Part shown: positions 8,858 to 17,164 of the stretch, piece by piece | Layout of the letters: each line of letters begins with the position of its first letter | How positions within the stretch are numbered: position 1 is the first letter of the stretch | Source: Syntrophomonas sp. DTU019 | GTDB taxonomy: Bacteria > Bacillota > Syntrophomonadia > Syntrophomonadales > Syntrophomonadaceae | Length of the DNA stretch: 64,000 nt | Reading direction: 5' to 3' | NCBI GenBank assembly: GCA_913757435.1 | Contig: CAJYDM010000003.1 | Span: forward strand, 186,001-250,000 | Made by a program: the position numbers and the translations under genes | The notes under the pieces: model-generated | The model's input: only the letters and a program-made list of their open reading frames with translations | The model's database searches: none | Told to the model about the DNA's origin: nothing

Positions 8858-9228
8858 TAATCATTACCTCCTTGTAGTTCGATCTGGTCTATCAACTGCT
8901 TTACTATCTCCTGGTTATCAAAGCCCAGTTCGCGCATTTCCAGCAGATACTGCTGCACATATTCTCTGGCCAGTTGGGCTTTGCTATGTTCCAGGTTTTG
9001 TTCTGAAATTTTCACAAAGGTTCCTTGACCGCGCAAAGTTTCCACCAGGTCTTGTTGTTCCATTTCCCGATAAGCCCGCTGAACGGTGTTGGGATTGACC
9101 CGGGCCATCTCGGCATATTCGCGCTGAGAGGGAATTTTATCACCGAATTTAAGTTCGCCGCGAATCATCTTTTTTAGATATTCGCTGATGATTTGGCGAT
9201 AAATAGGTCGTGAAGGGTCGAAAGACAC
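8857..9228 (-). CDS. GntR-family repressor, YtrA subfamily
   Basis: Short (123-residue) transcription factor, first gene of the ABC operon. The N-terminal GntR winged helix is clear: DPSRPIYRQIISEYLKKMI, then KIPSQREYAEMARVNPNTVQRAYREM. The C-terminal part is only about 45 residues, the small dimerisation tail that defines the YtrA subfamily, rather than a full effector domain. GTG 9228 is chosen because GGGAGGTG sits 7 bases before it. Two copies of a 15-base sequence lie just upstream, the expected place for autorepression. Confidence 0.9.
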   Translation of the reverse strand: MSFDPSRPIYRQIISEYLKKMIRGELKFGDKIPSQREYAEMARVNPNTVQRAYREMEQQDLVETLRGQGTFVKISEQNLEHSKAQLAREYVQQYLLEMRELGFDNQEIVKQLIDQIELQGGND

Positions 9229-9243
9229 TGGCTCACCTCCCGT

Positions 9244-9275
9244 CTAGTGTACTATAACACTAGTGTACTATAACC
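9244..9275 (-). promoter_or_regulatory. Tandem operator of the GntR/ABC operon
   Basis: CTAGTGTACTATAACA (9244-9259) is repeated head to tail as CTAGTGTACTATAACC (9260-9275), 15 of 16 bases identical. The junction forms the palindrome AGTGT-N6-ACACT (9246-9261), which resembles sites bound by YtrA-type regulators. On the minus strand a TTGCAA (9285-9290) and a TACACT 17 bases later could be the promoter, placing the operator over the -10 region. This supports autorepression. Confidence 0.65.
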
Positions 9276-9393
9276 ATATTTGATTTGCAAACGCTTTATT
9301 GAGGAATGAATGGAAGAAGCTATACTTCTGGTGTCCTATCAGCAGAAAATGCTTATAATAATAAGGATGGATTAAAGGAGTTGAAAAACGAGC

Positions 9394-10665
9394 ATGAAAA
9401 AGGCTTATATAATATCCACCGGAACCGAGCTTTTGCTGGGTACTACAGTGGATACCAATTCCATGTTTCTAGCTCAGAAACTCGGAGAATTGGGCATAAA
9501 GGTGATGGGCAAGAGCATCGTGGGGGACAACCGCGAAACCATGACGGCCGCATTTAAAACTGGCCTGGATCTGGCCGATCTGGTAGTTGCCTCGGGGGGC
9601 CTGGGGCCGACACGCGATGATCTCACCAAAGAAGTGGCCTGTGAATTGATGGGCTGCGAATTACAACTGGTGGAGGAAGAGCTTGAGACCATCAGATCTT
9701 TTTTCGCCAAACGCAACCGTCGGATGACAGACAGCAACCGCAAACAAGCCATGTTTCCGCCGCAGGCTACCGTATTGAAAAACCGCCTCGGGACAGCCCC
9801 GGGGATGTATCTGGCCCAGGATGGCAAGGTATTGATACTGCTGCCCGGACCTCCCCGAGAGATGCAGGATATGTACCTAAATGCTGCGGAACCCCTGCTG
9901 CGGGGGGATGAGATTATGACCGGCCCGGCTTCGCAATCCAGGGTCATCAGGGTTTTGGGGCCAGGCGAATCCCAGGTGGAAGATATATTGAGCGGAATCC
10001 TGGATAAAGGTGCAGATTATGGCATCGCACTGTTAGCCCAGGAAGGAGAGATACTAATAAAAATCACTGTGGACAGTGGAAATTGCCAGGATGACCAAGA
10101 GCGGGCCGCGCGTCGCCTGAATCAACTGAGCCAGCGCATCCGAGATGCGCTCGGTATAAACATCGTATGTGAGGGTGACGACACTCTGGTTGGGGTAGTG
10201 GCCCGGCATCTGACCGAGAAGAGGCTGACCCTGGCTGCAGTGGAGTCCTGCAGTGGCGGGTTATTGAGTAAAATGATCACCGATCTGCCCGGCAGCTCTC
10301 AGTATTTTTGGGGGTCGGTGGTATCATACAGCAATGAGGCCAAGCAGGGGCTCTTGGGAGTAAAGCCGGAAACCCTGGAGAAATATGGCGCTGTCAGCGA
10401 ACAGACCGCCGCCGAGATGGCATTGGGTATGCGCCAGCGCTCCGGCGCGGATATAGCAGTATCAATCACCGGAATAGCCGGCCCGGATGGGGGCAATGAG
10501 GCAAAACCGGTTGGCCTGGTTTATATCGGCCTGGCCTGCAAAGACAACCTGGAAGTGAAGGAGATGAGATTTGTCGGTGATCGCAATGGGATTCGCACCC
10601 TGGCTGCGAAAAGCGCCCTGGATCTGGTGCGGCGCCGGCTGATGAGCGGGGGGGGCGGACAATGA
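9394..10665 (+). CDS. cinA: CinA: pyridine-nucleotide pyrophosphatase/NMN deamidase-type protein
   Basis: Two-domain protein of 423 residues. The N-terminal MoaB/MogA-like domain (1-170, GTELLLGTTVDTNS, ASGGLGPTRDDLTKE, LPGPPREMQ) is the COG1058 ADP-ribose/NAD-repair pyrophosphatase type. The C-terminal domain (about 265-420, AAVESCSGGLLSKMITDLPG, SITGIAGPDGG) is a PncC-like nicotinamide-mononucleotide deamidase. The usual AESCTGG reads VESCSGG here. AAAGGAG precedes the ATG. The stop overlaps the start of thpR, and recA follows, the classic cinA-recA neighbourhood of Firmicutes. Its part in competence in other species is mostly through co-transcription with recA. Confidence 0.93.
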   Translation: MKKAYIISTGTELLLGTTVDTNSMFLAQKLGELGIKVMGKSIVGDNRETMTAAFKTGLDLADLVVASGGLGPTRDDLTKEVACELMGCELQLVEEELETIRSFFAKRNRRMTDSNRKQAMFPPQATVLKNRLGTAPGMYLAQDGKVLILLPGPPREMQDMYLNAAEPLLRGDEIMTGPASQSRVIRVLGPGESQVEDILSGILDKGADYGIALLAQEGEILIKITVDSGNCQDDQERAARRLNQLSQRIRDALGINIVCEGDDTLVGVVARHLTEKRLTLAAVESCSGGLLSKMITDLPGSSQYFWGSVVSYSNEAKQGLLGVKPETLEKYGAVSEQTAAEMALGMRQRSGADIAVSITGIAGPDGGNEAKPVGLVYIGLACKDNLEVKEMRFVGDRNGIRTLAAKSALDLVRRRLMSGGGGQ

Positions 10666-11222
10666 GGGCATTTGTGGCCATCCCTGCACCGAGGGTAGTT
10701 AAGGATCAGGCTGAACAGGTCCGGGTGCAATTGGCCCGTGCCAACCCGGATGTGAAATGGGTGGAGTATGTGAATTACCACCTCACCCTTAAATTCCTGG
10801 GCGATGTAGATGAGCAGCAGCTGGCCAGGATCAGGGAGCGTCTCCGGCAGGTGAGCGAGTACTGTCCGCCTTTTTATCTCAAAGTAAATGGGTTGGGCTT
10901 CTTCCCCAACAAGCGGAAACCCCGGGTGGTTTGGATGGGATTGGATGGTGATCTGGATAAAGCTGAGTTTCTGGCAGAACGCATTGATGTGTATCTGCAG
11001 GATATAGGTTTTGAACCCGAGAAAAGCCACCGTTTCCACATCACCCTGGGCAGGGTGCGTTCAGAGCGAAATATTGATGCTTTATTGCATCAGGCTGACC
11101 AGTTGGATACTGTCACCAGGAGCGGGTTGTTTGCGGTGCAGGCTTTCTATTTGATGGAAAGCCGGCTCTCCAAGGAAGGACCCGAATACAAGGTAGATCA
11201 AGCCTATGCTCTGCGCGGCTAA
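10662..11222 (+). CDS. thpR: RNA 2',3'-cyclic phosphodiesterase (2H family, LigT-like)
   Basis: Hydrolyses 2',3'-cyclic phosphates on RNA ends; homologues were first described as 2'-5' RNA ligases. Both HxTx catalytic motifs are present: HLTL in VNYHLTLKFLGDV and HITL in SHRFHITLGRV. The 186-residue length matches the family. The ATG overlaps the cinA stop (ATGA-type overlap), so the two are translationally coupled. recA follows from its own promoter. Confidence 0.92.
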   Translation: MRAFVAIPAPRVVKDQAEQVRVQLARANPDVKWVEYVNYHLTLKFLGDVDEQQLARIRERLRQVSEYCPPFYLKVNGLGFFPNKRKPRVVWMGLDGDLDKAEFLAERIDVYLQDIGFEPEKSHRFHITLGRVRSERNIDALLHQADQLDTVTRSGLFAVQAFYLMESRLSKEGPEYKVDQAYALRG

Positions 11223-11249
11223 GTTTACCAGTAATTTACAAAATGTGCA

Positions 11250-11302
11250 TTGACAGCGACGAAAACAATCGTTTATAATCAGGTAAAGCGAACATATGTT
11301 TG
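11250..11302 (+). promoter_or_regulatory. recA promoter with LexA (SOS) box
   Basis: A -35 TTGACA (11250-11255) and -10 TATAAT (11274-11279) are separated by 18 bases. Just downstream, CGAACATATGTTTG (11289-11302) matches every fixed position of the Gram-positive LexA/DinR box, CGAAC-N4-GTTYG. The box lies about where transcription would begin, so LexA would block initiation until DNA damage. It implies a lexA gene elsewhere in the genome. Confidence 0.92.
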
Positions 11303-11315
11303 AGGGGGAGATCCT

Positions 11316-12350
11316 GTGGACAAGATGGAGGGTAATCAAGGCAAGGTGGAGGCCTTAAACAGCACCATCAAAAATATCGAGAAGCAGTTCGGCAAAGGCG
11401 CCATTATGCGCCTAGGTGAAAATGCCGCCATGAATGTGGAAGTTATCTCCACAGGATGCATGTCAATTGACCTGGCACTGGGAGTAGGGGGCCTCCCGCG
11501 GGGGCGAGTGGTAGAGATATTCGGACCTGAATCTTCCGGCAAAACCACGGTGGCCTTGCATGCTATCGCTGAAGCTCAGGCCCAGGGTGGTATGGCGGCC
11601 TTCATAGATGCCGAACACGCTTTGGACCCGCTCTATGCCAAACGGCTGGGGGTGGATATCAGCAATCTGTTGGTGGCCCAGCCGGACAGCGGCGAACAGG
11701 CTCTGGAGATAGCCGAAGCCCTGGTCAGAAGCGGAGCTATCGATGTTATCGTGGTTGACTCGGTTGCAGCCCTGGTTCCCAGAGCGGAACTAGATGGTGA
11801 AATGGGTGACGTGCACGTCGGATTGCAAGCTCGCTTGATGTCGCAAGCCCTGCGTAAATTGACCGCCCATATCAGCAAATCCAGGACAACCTGTATTTTT
11901 ATCAATCAAATCCGTGAAAAAGTGGGAATAGTCTATGGCAATCCCGAAACGACCTCCGGGGGCCGGGCACTAAAATTCTACTCTTCGGTGCGTATGGAGG
12001 TGCGCAAGGGGGATACCATCAAGCAGGGTTCGGAGTTGATCGGCAACCGCACCAAGGTAAAAATCGTCAAGAATAAGGTGGCTCCGCCCTTTAAGACCTC
12101 GGAGTTCGATATCATGTACGGCAGCGGTATATCCCGAGAGGGCGACCTGCTAGACATTGCCACTGACATGGAGATCGTACAGAAGAGCGGTTCCTGGTTT
12201 TCATATCAGGGTGAGCGTTTGGGACAGGGCCGGGAGAACGCCAAAGAATACCTGAGAAATAATCCAGACTTTGCCAGGAATCTTCAGAATCTGATCCGTG
12301 AGAAATTGGCGGCAGGCCGTGCCCAACGTACAACAGAACTGGAATCTTGA
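11316..12350 (+). CDS. recA: Recombinase RecA
   Basis: ATP-dependent DNA strand-exchange protein and co-protease for LexA. Walker A is GPESSGKTT, Walker B is [11 protein letters not shown], and the L1/L2 DNA-binding region includes INQIREKVG and [16 protein letters not shown]. The 344-residue length is normal. It starts at GTG 11316 after GGGGGAG, 14 bases beyond the SOS box. The acidic C-tail is short. No recX follows; the next gene is rny after a long gap. Confidence 0.97.
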   Translation: MDKMEGNQGKVEALNSTIKNIEKQFGKGAIMRLGENAAMNVEVISTGCMSIDLALGVGGLPRGRVVEIFGPESSGKTTVALHAIAEAQAQGGMAAFIDAEHALDPLYAKRLGVDISNLLVAQPDSGEQALEIAEALVRSGAIDVIVVDSVAALVPRAELDGEMGDVHVGLQARLMSQALRKLTAHISKSRTTCIFINQIREKVGIVYGNPETTSGGRALKFYSSVRMEVRKGDTIKQGSELIGNRTKVKIVKNKVAPPFKTSEFDIMYGSGISREGDLLDIATDMEIVQKSGSWFSYQGERLGQGRENAKEYLRNNPDFARNLQNLIREKLAAGRAQRTTELES

Positions 12351-12374
12351 CACTGTAGTTGAAAGTAAATAAAA

Positions 12375-12410
12375 TTTAGATAGGACTCTGGTAGAAGTAT
12401 CCTATCTAAA
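12375..12410 (+). terminator. Hairpin after recA
   Basis: TTTAGATAGGA-type arms: TTTAGATAGGA (12375-12385) pairs perfectly with TCCTATCTAAA (12400-12410) around a 14-base loop. It lies 25 bases after the recA stop. There is no T-run behind it, so it may be a processing or stability hairpin rather than a strict terminator. Confidence 0.5.
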
Positions 12411-12453
12411 GAATTACCTTGACCAAAAAGACGGCCAGATTTATATATATTTA

Positions 12454-12672
12454 CACTGATGAAAAGTGACAAACAGGCAGACAAGTACTGGGGAATAGGC
12501 CTGACTGGATCATTTAAATATATTTAAAATAGTCTTGTAGGTTGAGCAAGCTTGCATAGCGGTGCAATGAGGGATGGATTTCTGGGAGAGAGGATTCTCC
12601 ATCGGCCTTCCGTTATGGGTGAGAAAATGGATATGATACTTCGTAAAACCAGGTATTGACCTGGTTTTTTGT
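12454..12672 (+). ncRNA. Candidate non-coding transcript or long rny leader
   Basis: The 370-base gap between recA and rny holds no convincing gene. TTGACC (12419-12424) and TATATA (12442-12447), 17 bases apart, could start a transcript near 12454. The strong terminator at 12645-12670 would end it at about 215 nt. Inside are small inverted repeats (TTGCA-N6-TGCAA near 12553, GGAGA-N6-TCTCC near 12585). A 30-codon ORF (12567-12659) runs into the terminator stem but has no ribosome-binding site. It could equally be an attenuated leader for rny. I recognise no known riboswitch or 6S-like fold. Confidence 0.35.
12645..12670 (+). terminator. Intrinsic terminator upstream of rny
   Basis: AAAACCAGGT (12645-12654), loop ATTG, ACCTGGTTTT (12659-12668), then two more T, with TGTTTG after. 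A textbook structure, but it lies before rny rather than after a recognisable gene. It therefore ends either recA read-through or a separate small transcript. Confidence 0.8.
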
Positions 12673-12720
12673 TTGTCAAATAAAAAGGATTCGCAAAATA
12701 TTTTAAGGAGGTGAACACGA

Positions 12721-14262
12721 ATCAACACTTTATTGCAGTTTATTGTTATAACCCTTTCTTTGGCCATTGGTTTAATCGCCGGCTATTATGGCCGACGCTT
12801 AATAGCAGAAAGCCGCCTGGGTGCTGCAGAAGAGGAGGCGCATCGCATCGTGGATGAGGCCGCTAAAGCTGCGGAGGCTCGAAAAAAGGAAATTCTGCTG
12901 GAGGGCAAAGAGGAACTGCATCGCAACCGCCAGGAGGCTGAGAAGGAGATCCGGGAACGACGCCGGGAACTGGATCGCTTAGAGCGGCGCCTGATCCAAA
13001 AAGAAGAGCAGTTGGACAGAAAGAACGAGAATGTGGAGATTAAGGAGAACCAACTGCAGGATAAAATCAGGGATGCAGAAAAGACCAATCAGGACTTGCA
13101 GACCGTGATGTCGCAACAGCTTAAGGAGCTGGAAAGACTGTCCGGGCTGACATCTGAAGAAGCCAAAGATTTACTGTTATATAACGTGGAACAACAGATT
13201 CGTCAGGAAACGGCCAGTTTGATCAAGACCCTGGAAGCGGAAGCTCGTGAAGAGGGCAACAAACGGGCCAAAAACATTGTCTCCCTGGCGATTCAAAAAT
13301 GTGCGGCTGATGTGGTTTCAGAGACCACGGTGTCGGTAGTAGCCCTGCCCAATGATGAAATGAAAGGTCGCATCATCGGCAGGGAGGGACGCAATATCAG
13401 GACTTTTGAAACCCAGACCGGGGTGGACTTGATCATCGATGACACCCCGGAAGCGGTCATTCTCTCTTCGTTTGATCCCATACGCCGTGAAGTAGCCCGC
13501 AAGGCCCTTTCGAACCTGGTTTCCGATGGCCGCATCCACCCCGCCCGCATCGAAGAGATGGTGGAGAAAGCTCAGAAAGAGCTGGATCAAGAACTCCGCG
13601 AAACCGGAGAAGGAGCTGCCTTTGAGGTGGGTGTGCACAACCTGCATCCCGAACTGATAAAGCTCCTGGGTCGACTGAAATATCGCACTAGTTATGGACA
13701 GAATGTGCTCAAACATTCCATTGAGGTAGCACATCTGGCCGGTGTTATGGCTGCGGAATTGGAGGTAGACATAGCCCTGGCCAAACGGGCTGGTCTGTTG
13801 CACGATATCGGCAAGGCAGTTGACCATGAAATCTCCGGACCCCATGTAGAGATCGGGGTGGAACTGGCCAAGAAATACCGCGAGAGCAAAGAGGTCATTC
13901 ACTGCATAGCGGCTCATCACAATGATATCGAGCCGGAGAGCATTGAGGCTGTCCTGGTGCAGGCTGCTGATGCCATCTCAGCATCCCGTCCCGGTGCCCG
14001 CCGCGAAACCCTGGAGGCCTATATCAAGCGCCTGGAAAAACTGGAGAACCTGGCCGATTCCTTCGAAGGAGTCGACAAGTCCTTCGCTATTCAGGCCGGA
14101 CGCGAGGTGCGCATAATCGTCAAACCGGAACAGATCGATGACCTGCAGTCCATCAATATGGCCCGGGATATTGCCCGCAAGGTGGAGCAAGATCTAGATT
14201 ATCCCGGACAGATCAAGGTTATCGTTATCCGTGAGACCCGTTCGGTGGAGTATGCCAAATAA
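12721..14262 (+). CDS. rny: Ribonuclease Y
   Basis: Membrane-anchored endoribonuclease that initiates mRNA turnover in Firmicutes. An N-terminal helix ([20 protein letters not shown]) is followed by a long charged coiled coil (about 25-200), a KH RNA-binding domain ([16 protein letters not shown]) and an HD domain ([13 protein letters not shown], then [12 protein letters not shown]). The start is unusual. The only good ribosome-binding site, AAGGAGG (12705-12711), is 9 bases before ATC 12721, giving (M)NTLLQFIV. The first standard start in frame is TTG 12733, 21 bases from that site and with none of its own. Upstream of 12715 the frame is closed by a stop. I favour AUC, but TTG cannot be excluded. 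Confidence 0.95.
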   Translation: MNTLLQFIVITLSLAIGLIAGYYGRRLIAESRLGAAEEEAHRIVDEAAKAAEARKKEILLEGKEELHRNRQEAEKEIRERRRELDRLERRLIQKEEQLDRKNENVEIKENQLQDKIRDAEKTNQDLQTVMSQQLKELERLSGLTSEEAKDLLLYNVEQQIRQETASLIKTLEAEAREEGNKRAKNIVSLAIQKCAADVVSETTVSVVALPNDEMKGRIIGREGRNIRTFETQTGVDLIIDDTPEAVILSSFDPIRREVARKALSNLVSDGRIHPARIEEMVEKAQKELDQELRETGEGAAFEVGVHNLHPELIKLLGRLKYRTSYGQNVLKHSIEVAHLAGVMAAELEVDIALAKRAGLLHDIGKAVDHEISGPHVEIGVELAKKYRESKEVIHCIAAHHNDIEPESIEAVLVQAADAISASRPGARRETLEAYIKRLEKLENLADSFEGVDKSFAIQAGREVRIIVKPEQIDDLQSINMARDIARKVEQDLDYPGQIKVIVIRETRSVEYAK

Positions 14263-14285
14263 TTACCCACTAGCCAAAATCATGG

Positions 14286-14313
14286 AACAGGGCTCATAAG
14301 AGCCCTGTTTTCT
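14286..14313 (+). terminator. Intrinsic terminator after rny
   Basis: AACAGGGCTC (14286-14295), loop ATAA, GAGCCCTGTT (14300-14309), then TTCT. A perfect 10-bp stem 24 bases after the rny stop codon. Confidence 0.85.
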
Positions 14314-14396
14314 ATATTTTACATATTTTAATGAGCAGGATTTTCTCCCCTCTTGCAGAATTCGTTTATATTACGCAGTTTAAGGAGAAAATACAT

Positions 14397-14891
14397 ATGT
14401 ATCAGGATTCCGGTCTGGATGTCTTCATAAGTGCCAGCCTGAATTATCCCGAGCTAAGTGCTGTGAGATATGAAGCCGATCATGAACATTTGATCTTTGA
14501 GGCCGCACTACAAGGCGAATTGAGTTCCGAAAAACAAACCGCATTTGAACAGCAGGTCATAGCTGCTGTAAAGCTGTTTCATAGTTTTAAAGGCACCGAG
14601 CCCCGGTGGATTAGCTTAGAATATCGACATTATGCGCCCGGGCTTATTTTATTGCGTTACCACCGCGATAGCTATACTGTCTCCGAGGAAGAAATCCAGC
14701 TTTACATAACACTGCTGGCGGACGCCTTTAAAAATCAAGTCTATCGCGACAGCAACAATATGGAGATAGAAGAATCTTTAAAGAGGAAGGTAAAGAGGAA
14801 CTTAATACAGAAGATAAGTAGAGAAGACGCGGAGACTAATCGCTTTCTCTCCTATCGGGAAGGGGGAAGAGTGCTGGTCTTCAATAAGTGA
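14397..14891 (+). CDS. Conserved-looking protein of unknown function, 164 residues
   Basis: I do not recognise this protein. It is soluble, acidic in the N-terminal half (DVFISASLNYPELSAVRYEADHEHL) and basic near the C-terminus (SLKRKVKRNLIQKISRED). It has no membrane helix or cysteine pair. ATG 14397 is chosen because AAGGAG (14382-14387) lies 9 bases before it; an upstream in-frame ATG at 14331 has no ribosome-binding site and overlaps the terminator surroundings. It ends 10 bases before ymdB, so the two are probably one transcript. Confidence 0.7.
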   Translation: MYQDSGLDVFISASLNYPELSAVRYEADHEHLIFEAALQGELSSEKQTAFEQQVIAAVKLFHSFKGTEPRWISLEYRHYAPGLILLRYHRDSYTVSEEEIQLYITLLADAFKNQVYRDSNNMEIEESLKRKVKRNLIQKISREDAETNRFLSYREGGRVLVFNK

Positions 14892-14901
14892 GGGCTGAAC
14901 T

Positions 14902-15687
14902 TTGAACATTCTGGTTATCGGAGATATCGTGGGCAGACCTGGACGGCGTGCGGTCAAGAATCTGTTGCCGGTGCTCAGGCAGGAATTTGAGATAGATTTT
15001 GTGATCGCCAATGCTGAAAACGCCTCTGGAGGTCGGGGCTTAACCGGCGATGTTATGCATGAATTGCTGTTTACCGGGATTGATGTCTTAACCATGGGCA
15101 ACCATGTTTGGGATAACAAGGATATTTTTCGTATTATTGATGACGAACCCCGCCTGATCAGACCGCTTAACTATCCAGGCCCCTGCCCGGGCCAGGGTTA
15201 TCACATATACAAGGCCGGGTTCAGCACCAGGATAGCGGTGATAAACGCTTCCGGGCGGGTATTTCTACCTCCTTTGGATTGTCCTTTTGTTGCTGTGAAC
15301 GAGGTGTTAACCGAAATCGAGGGCAAGGCCGACATAATCATAGTGGATTTTCATGCCGAAGCCACCTCCGAGAAGGTTGCCTTCGGCCATTATTTTGATG
15401 GCCGGGTGCAGGCGGTATTAGGAACCCATACGCATATACAGACTAGTGATGAGCGTATCCTGCCGGGGGGCACTGCCTATATTACCGACCTGGGTATGAC
15501 CGGACCGTATGAGTCGGTTTTGGGAATGAAAAAAGAGCTGGTCCTGGAAAAATTCCTTACTGGCCGTCCGGTGCGTCTGGAAGTAGCAAGTGGCAAAGCC
15601 CAGCTTGAAGGGGTTTTACTGACTGTCGATGAGGATAGCTACCAGGTGAGCAAAATCACACGAATCTCAAAGCTACTCAACGAATGA
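14902..15687 (+). CDS. ymdB: YmdB-family metallophosphoesterase
   Basis: Calcineurin-like phosphoesterase of the TIGR00282 type; the Bacillus homologue hydrolyses 2',3'-cyclic nucleotides and affects biofilm and motility decisions. Metal ligands are visible in IGDIVGRPGR, ANAENASGGRG, TMGNHVWDNKD, VDFHAEATSEK and GTHTHIQTSD. The 261-residue length is normal. The gene lies directly between the rny cluster and spoVS, the same order as in Bacillus. Start is TTG 14902 after a weak GAGGG. The last strand ends in a basic tail (SKITRISKLLNE). Confidence 0.93.
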   Translation: MNILVIGDIVGRPGRRAVKNLLPVLRQEFEIDFVIANAENASGGRGLTGDVMHELLFTGIDVLTMGNHVWDNKDIFRIIDDEPRLIRPLNYPGPCPGQGYHIYKAGFSTRIAVINASGRVFLPPLDCPFVAVNEVLTEIEGKADIIIVDFHAEATSEKVAFGHYFDGRVQAVLGTHTHIQTSDERILPGGTAYITDLGMTGPYESVLGMKKELVLEKFLTGRPVRLEVASGKAQLEGVLLTVDEDSYQVSKITRISKLLNE

Positions 15688-15723
15688 TTATGAAAAATTA
15701 TCCAGCTCATTAGACTCTCAAAA

Positions 15724-15750
15724 GAAGGAATTGATGCTTCCATTTAGAAT
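15724..15750 (+). promoter_or_regulatory. Sigma-H-like promoter of spoVS
   Basis: GAAGGAATT (15724-15732) fits the sigma-H -35 consensus RnAGGAwww. After 11 bases, TTAGAAT (15744-15750) fits the -10 consensus RnnGAAT except at the first position. spoVS of Bacillus subtilis is known to be sigma-H-dependent, so this is the expected promoter type. Confidence 0.6.
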
Positions 15751-15804
15751 ATAGATGTAGGGAGCAACGCGCCTATATAAAGATATGAGGAGGAGGGTTA
15801 TTAG

Positions 15805-16065
15805 ATGGAAGTATTAAAAGTCTCAGCAAAATCGAGTCCAAATTCCGTTGCAGGAGCACTTGCAGGCGTACTAAGAGAAAAAGGAGCTGCAGAAATACAA
15901 GCAATTGGAGCGGGTGCCATCAACCAGGCAATCAAGGCAATAGCGATAGCGAGAGGATTCGTTGCTCCTAGCGGTATGGATCTCATCTGTATACCGGCAT
16001 TTACTGATATAATGATAGATGGCGAAGAGAGGACGGCGATCAAGCTTATCATAGAGCCGCGGTAA
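15805..16065 (+). CDS. spoVS: Stage V sporulation protein S
   Basis: Small (86-residue) Alba-like protein needed for spore coat assembly and late sporulation in Bacillus. The sequence is close to the family throughout: MEVLKVSAKSSPNSVAGALA, AIGAGAINQAIKAIAIARGF, then DIMIDGEERTAIKLIIEPR. GAGGAGGG stands before the ATG. It has its own sigma-H-like promoter and a strong terminator, so it is a single-gene unit. Its presence is the clearest sporulation marker in the window, although spoVS also occurs in some non-sporulating bacteria. Confidence 0.97.
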   Translation: MEVLKVSAKSSPNSVAGALAGVLREKGAAEIQAIGAGAINQAIKAIAIARGFVAPSGMDLICIPAFTDIMIDGEERTAIKLIIEPR

Positions 16066-16106
16066 AATAAGCCAGACTATTTAGAAATAATTAGAGGACA
16101 AAGTTG

Positions 16107-16138
16107 ATAACCTGCTGATATGGCAGGTTATTGTTTTT
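16107..16138 (+). terminator. Intrinsic terminator after spoVS
   Basis: ATAACCTGC (16107-16115), loop of seven, GCAGGTTAT (16123-16131), then TGTTTTT. Located 41 bases after the spoVS stop. Confidence 0.88.
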
Positions 16139-16182
16139 CAATGCGAGCGGGCATATTTCAGGATCATAACGGGAGGTATTCC

Positions 16183-17100
16183 ATGATCGATCTGCATTGT
16201 GACACATTATCGCGGGTGGTTGAGAGCAATCATACCCTTTGGCAAAATCCTTTTCATTTTGATATAACAAGGGCCCTGGATGCAGGCATGACAGCCCAGT
16301 TCTTTGCCCTTTTTAAGCATGACCAGGATGATAATGTGGTGTTGAGAGCGATTTTACACCAAATTGCTACCTTTCAATCCCAGTTCAACGAAGCCATGGG
16401 GGCACGGGTGGTGGAAAAGCCAGAAGACCTATCCATGGCATTAGCACACGGCCAGTTGGCCTGTATATTGCACTTGGAAGGTGCCGATGCTCTGGGGAAA
16501 GAAGCAGCGCTGTGGCCGCTGTTTCATCAGCTGGGGGTACGCAGCCTGGGTCTAACCTGGAATTACAATAATGCCTTTGCAGGCGGGGTCCTGGACAAAG
16601 AACCGGCTGGCCTAAGTACCATAGGGAGGAATCTCCTGGCCCGCATGGAATCCCTGGGAAGCATTCTAGACCTGGCACATGTGGCGGAAAGCAGTTATTA
16701 TCAAGCCCTGGACTGTTTCAGTGGTCTGGCCATGGTCTCCCATGCCAATGCCTACGCTCTGTGTGGCCATCCCCGCAACTTAAATGACCGGCAAATCCTG
16801 GCCTTAAGTGAGCATGGGGGGATCATCGGGGTGAACCTGGTGCCTGACTTCGTAGAGGCAGAGAACCCTGATCTGGACCGGCTGGTAGACCATATCGATT
16901 ATATCGCCTCATTGGTCGGAATCAGGCATGTGGCCTTGGGATCGGATTTTGACGGAGCAGATAAGCTCGTCCTGGCAGGTGTGGAAGAATATAAGCAATT
17001 AGAACAGCGTCTTTTAAAGAGGGGCTTCAGTGAGTCAGAGTGCCAGGCGGTTATGCATGACAATGCCCTGGATTTCTTGAAAAGGGTATTCTCTGCATGA
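16183..17100 (+). CDS. Membrane dipeptidase-type zinc hydrolase (peptidase M19)
   Basis: Renal-dipeptidase-family amidohydrolase; relatives cleave dipeptides, including D-amino-acid-containing ones. Binuclear zinc ligands are visible: HCD in MIDLHCDTLSRV, the bridging glutamate in HLEGAD, and later histidines in LDLAHVAESS and SHANAYAL. GSDFDG near the C-terminus is a further family signature. ATG 16183 is used because GGGAGG lies 7 bases ahead and MIDLHCDT is the usual start; the longer frame from 16120 begins inside the spoVS terminator. Length is 305. No membrane anchor is seen, so it is probably cytoplasmic. Confidence 0.9.
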   Translation: MIDLHCDTLSRVVESNHTLWQNPFHFDITRALDAGMTAQFFALFKHDQDDNVVLRAILHQIATFQSQFNEAMGARVVEKPEDLSMALAHGQLACILHLEGADALGKEAALWPLFHQLGVRSLGLTWNYNNAFAGGVLDKEPAGLSTIGRNLLARMESLGSILDLAHVAESSYYQALDCFSGLAMVSHANAYALCGHPRNLNDRQILALSEHGGIIGVNLVPDFVEAENPDLDRLVDHIDYIASLVGIRHVALGSDFDGADKLVLAGVEEYKQLEQRLLKRGFSESECQAVMHDNALDFLKRVFSA

Positions 17101-17110
17101 TAATACTTGA

Positions 17111-17121
17111 TGGTATATAAT
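17111..17121 (+). promoter_or_regulatory. Possible extended -10 element before the PHP gene
   Basis: TGGTATATAAT contains both TGn-TATATA and a perfect TATAAT (17116-17121), about 45 bases before the ATG. No matching -35 is visible. Confidence 0.35.
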
Positions 17122-17164
17122 ATAAACGGCTACGCTTAAGAGATTGCTGTAGAGAGGTGAAAAC

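Noticed and set aside
12567-12659. 30-codon ORF inside the recA-rny gap
   Set aside because: No ribosome-binding site, and the 3' end runs into the terminator stem.
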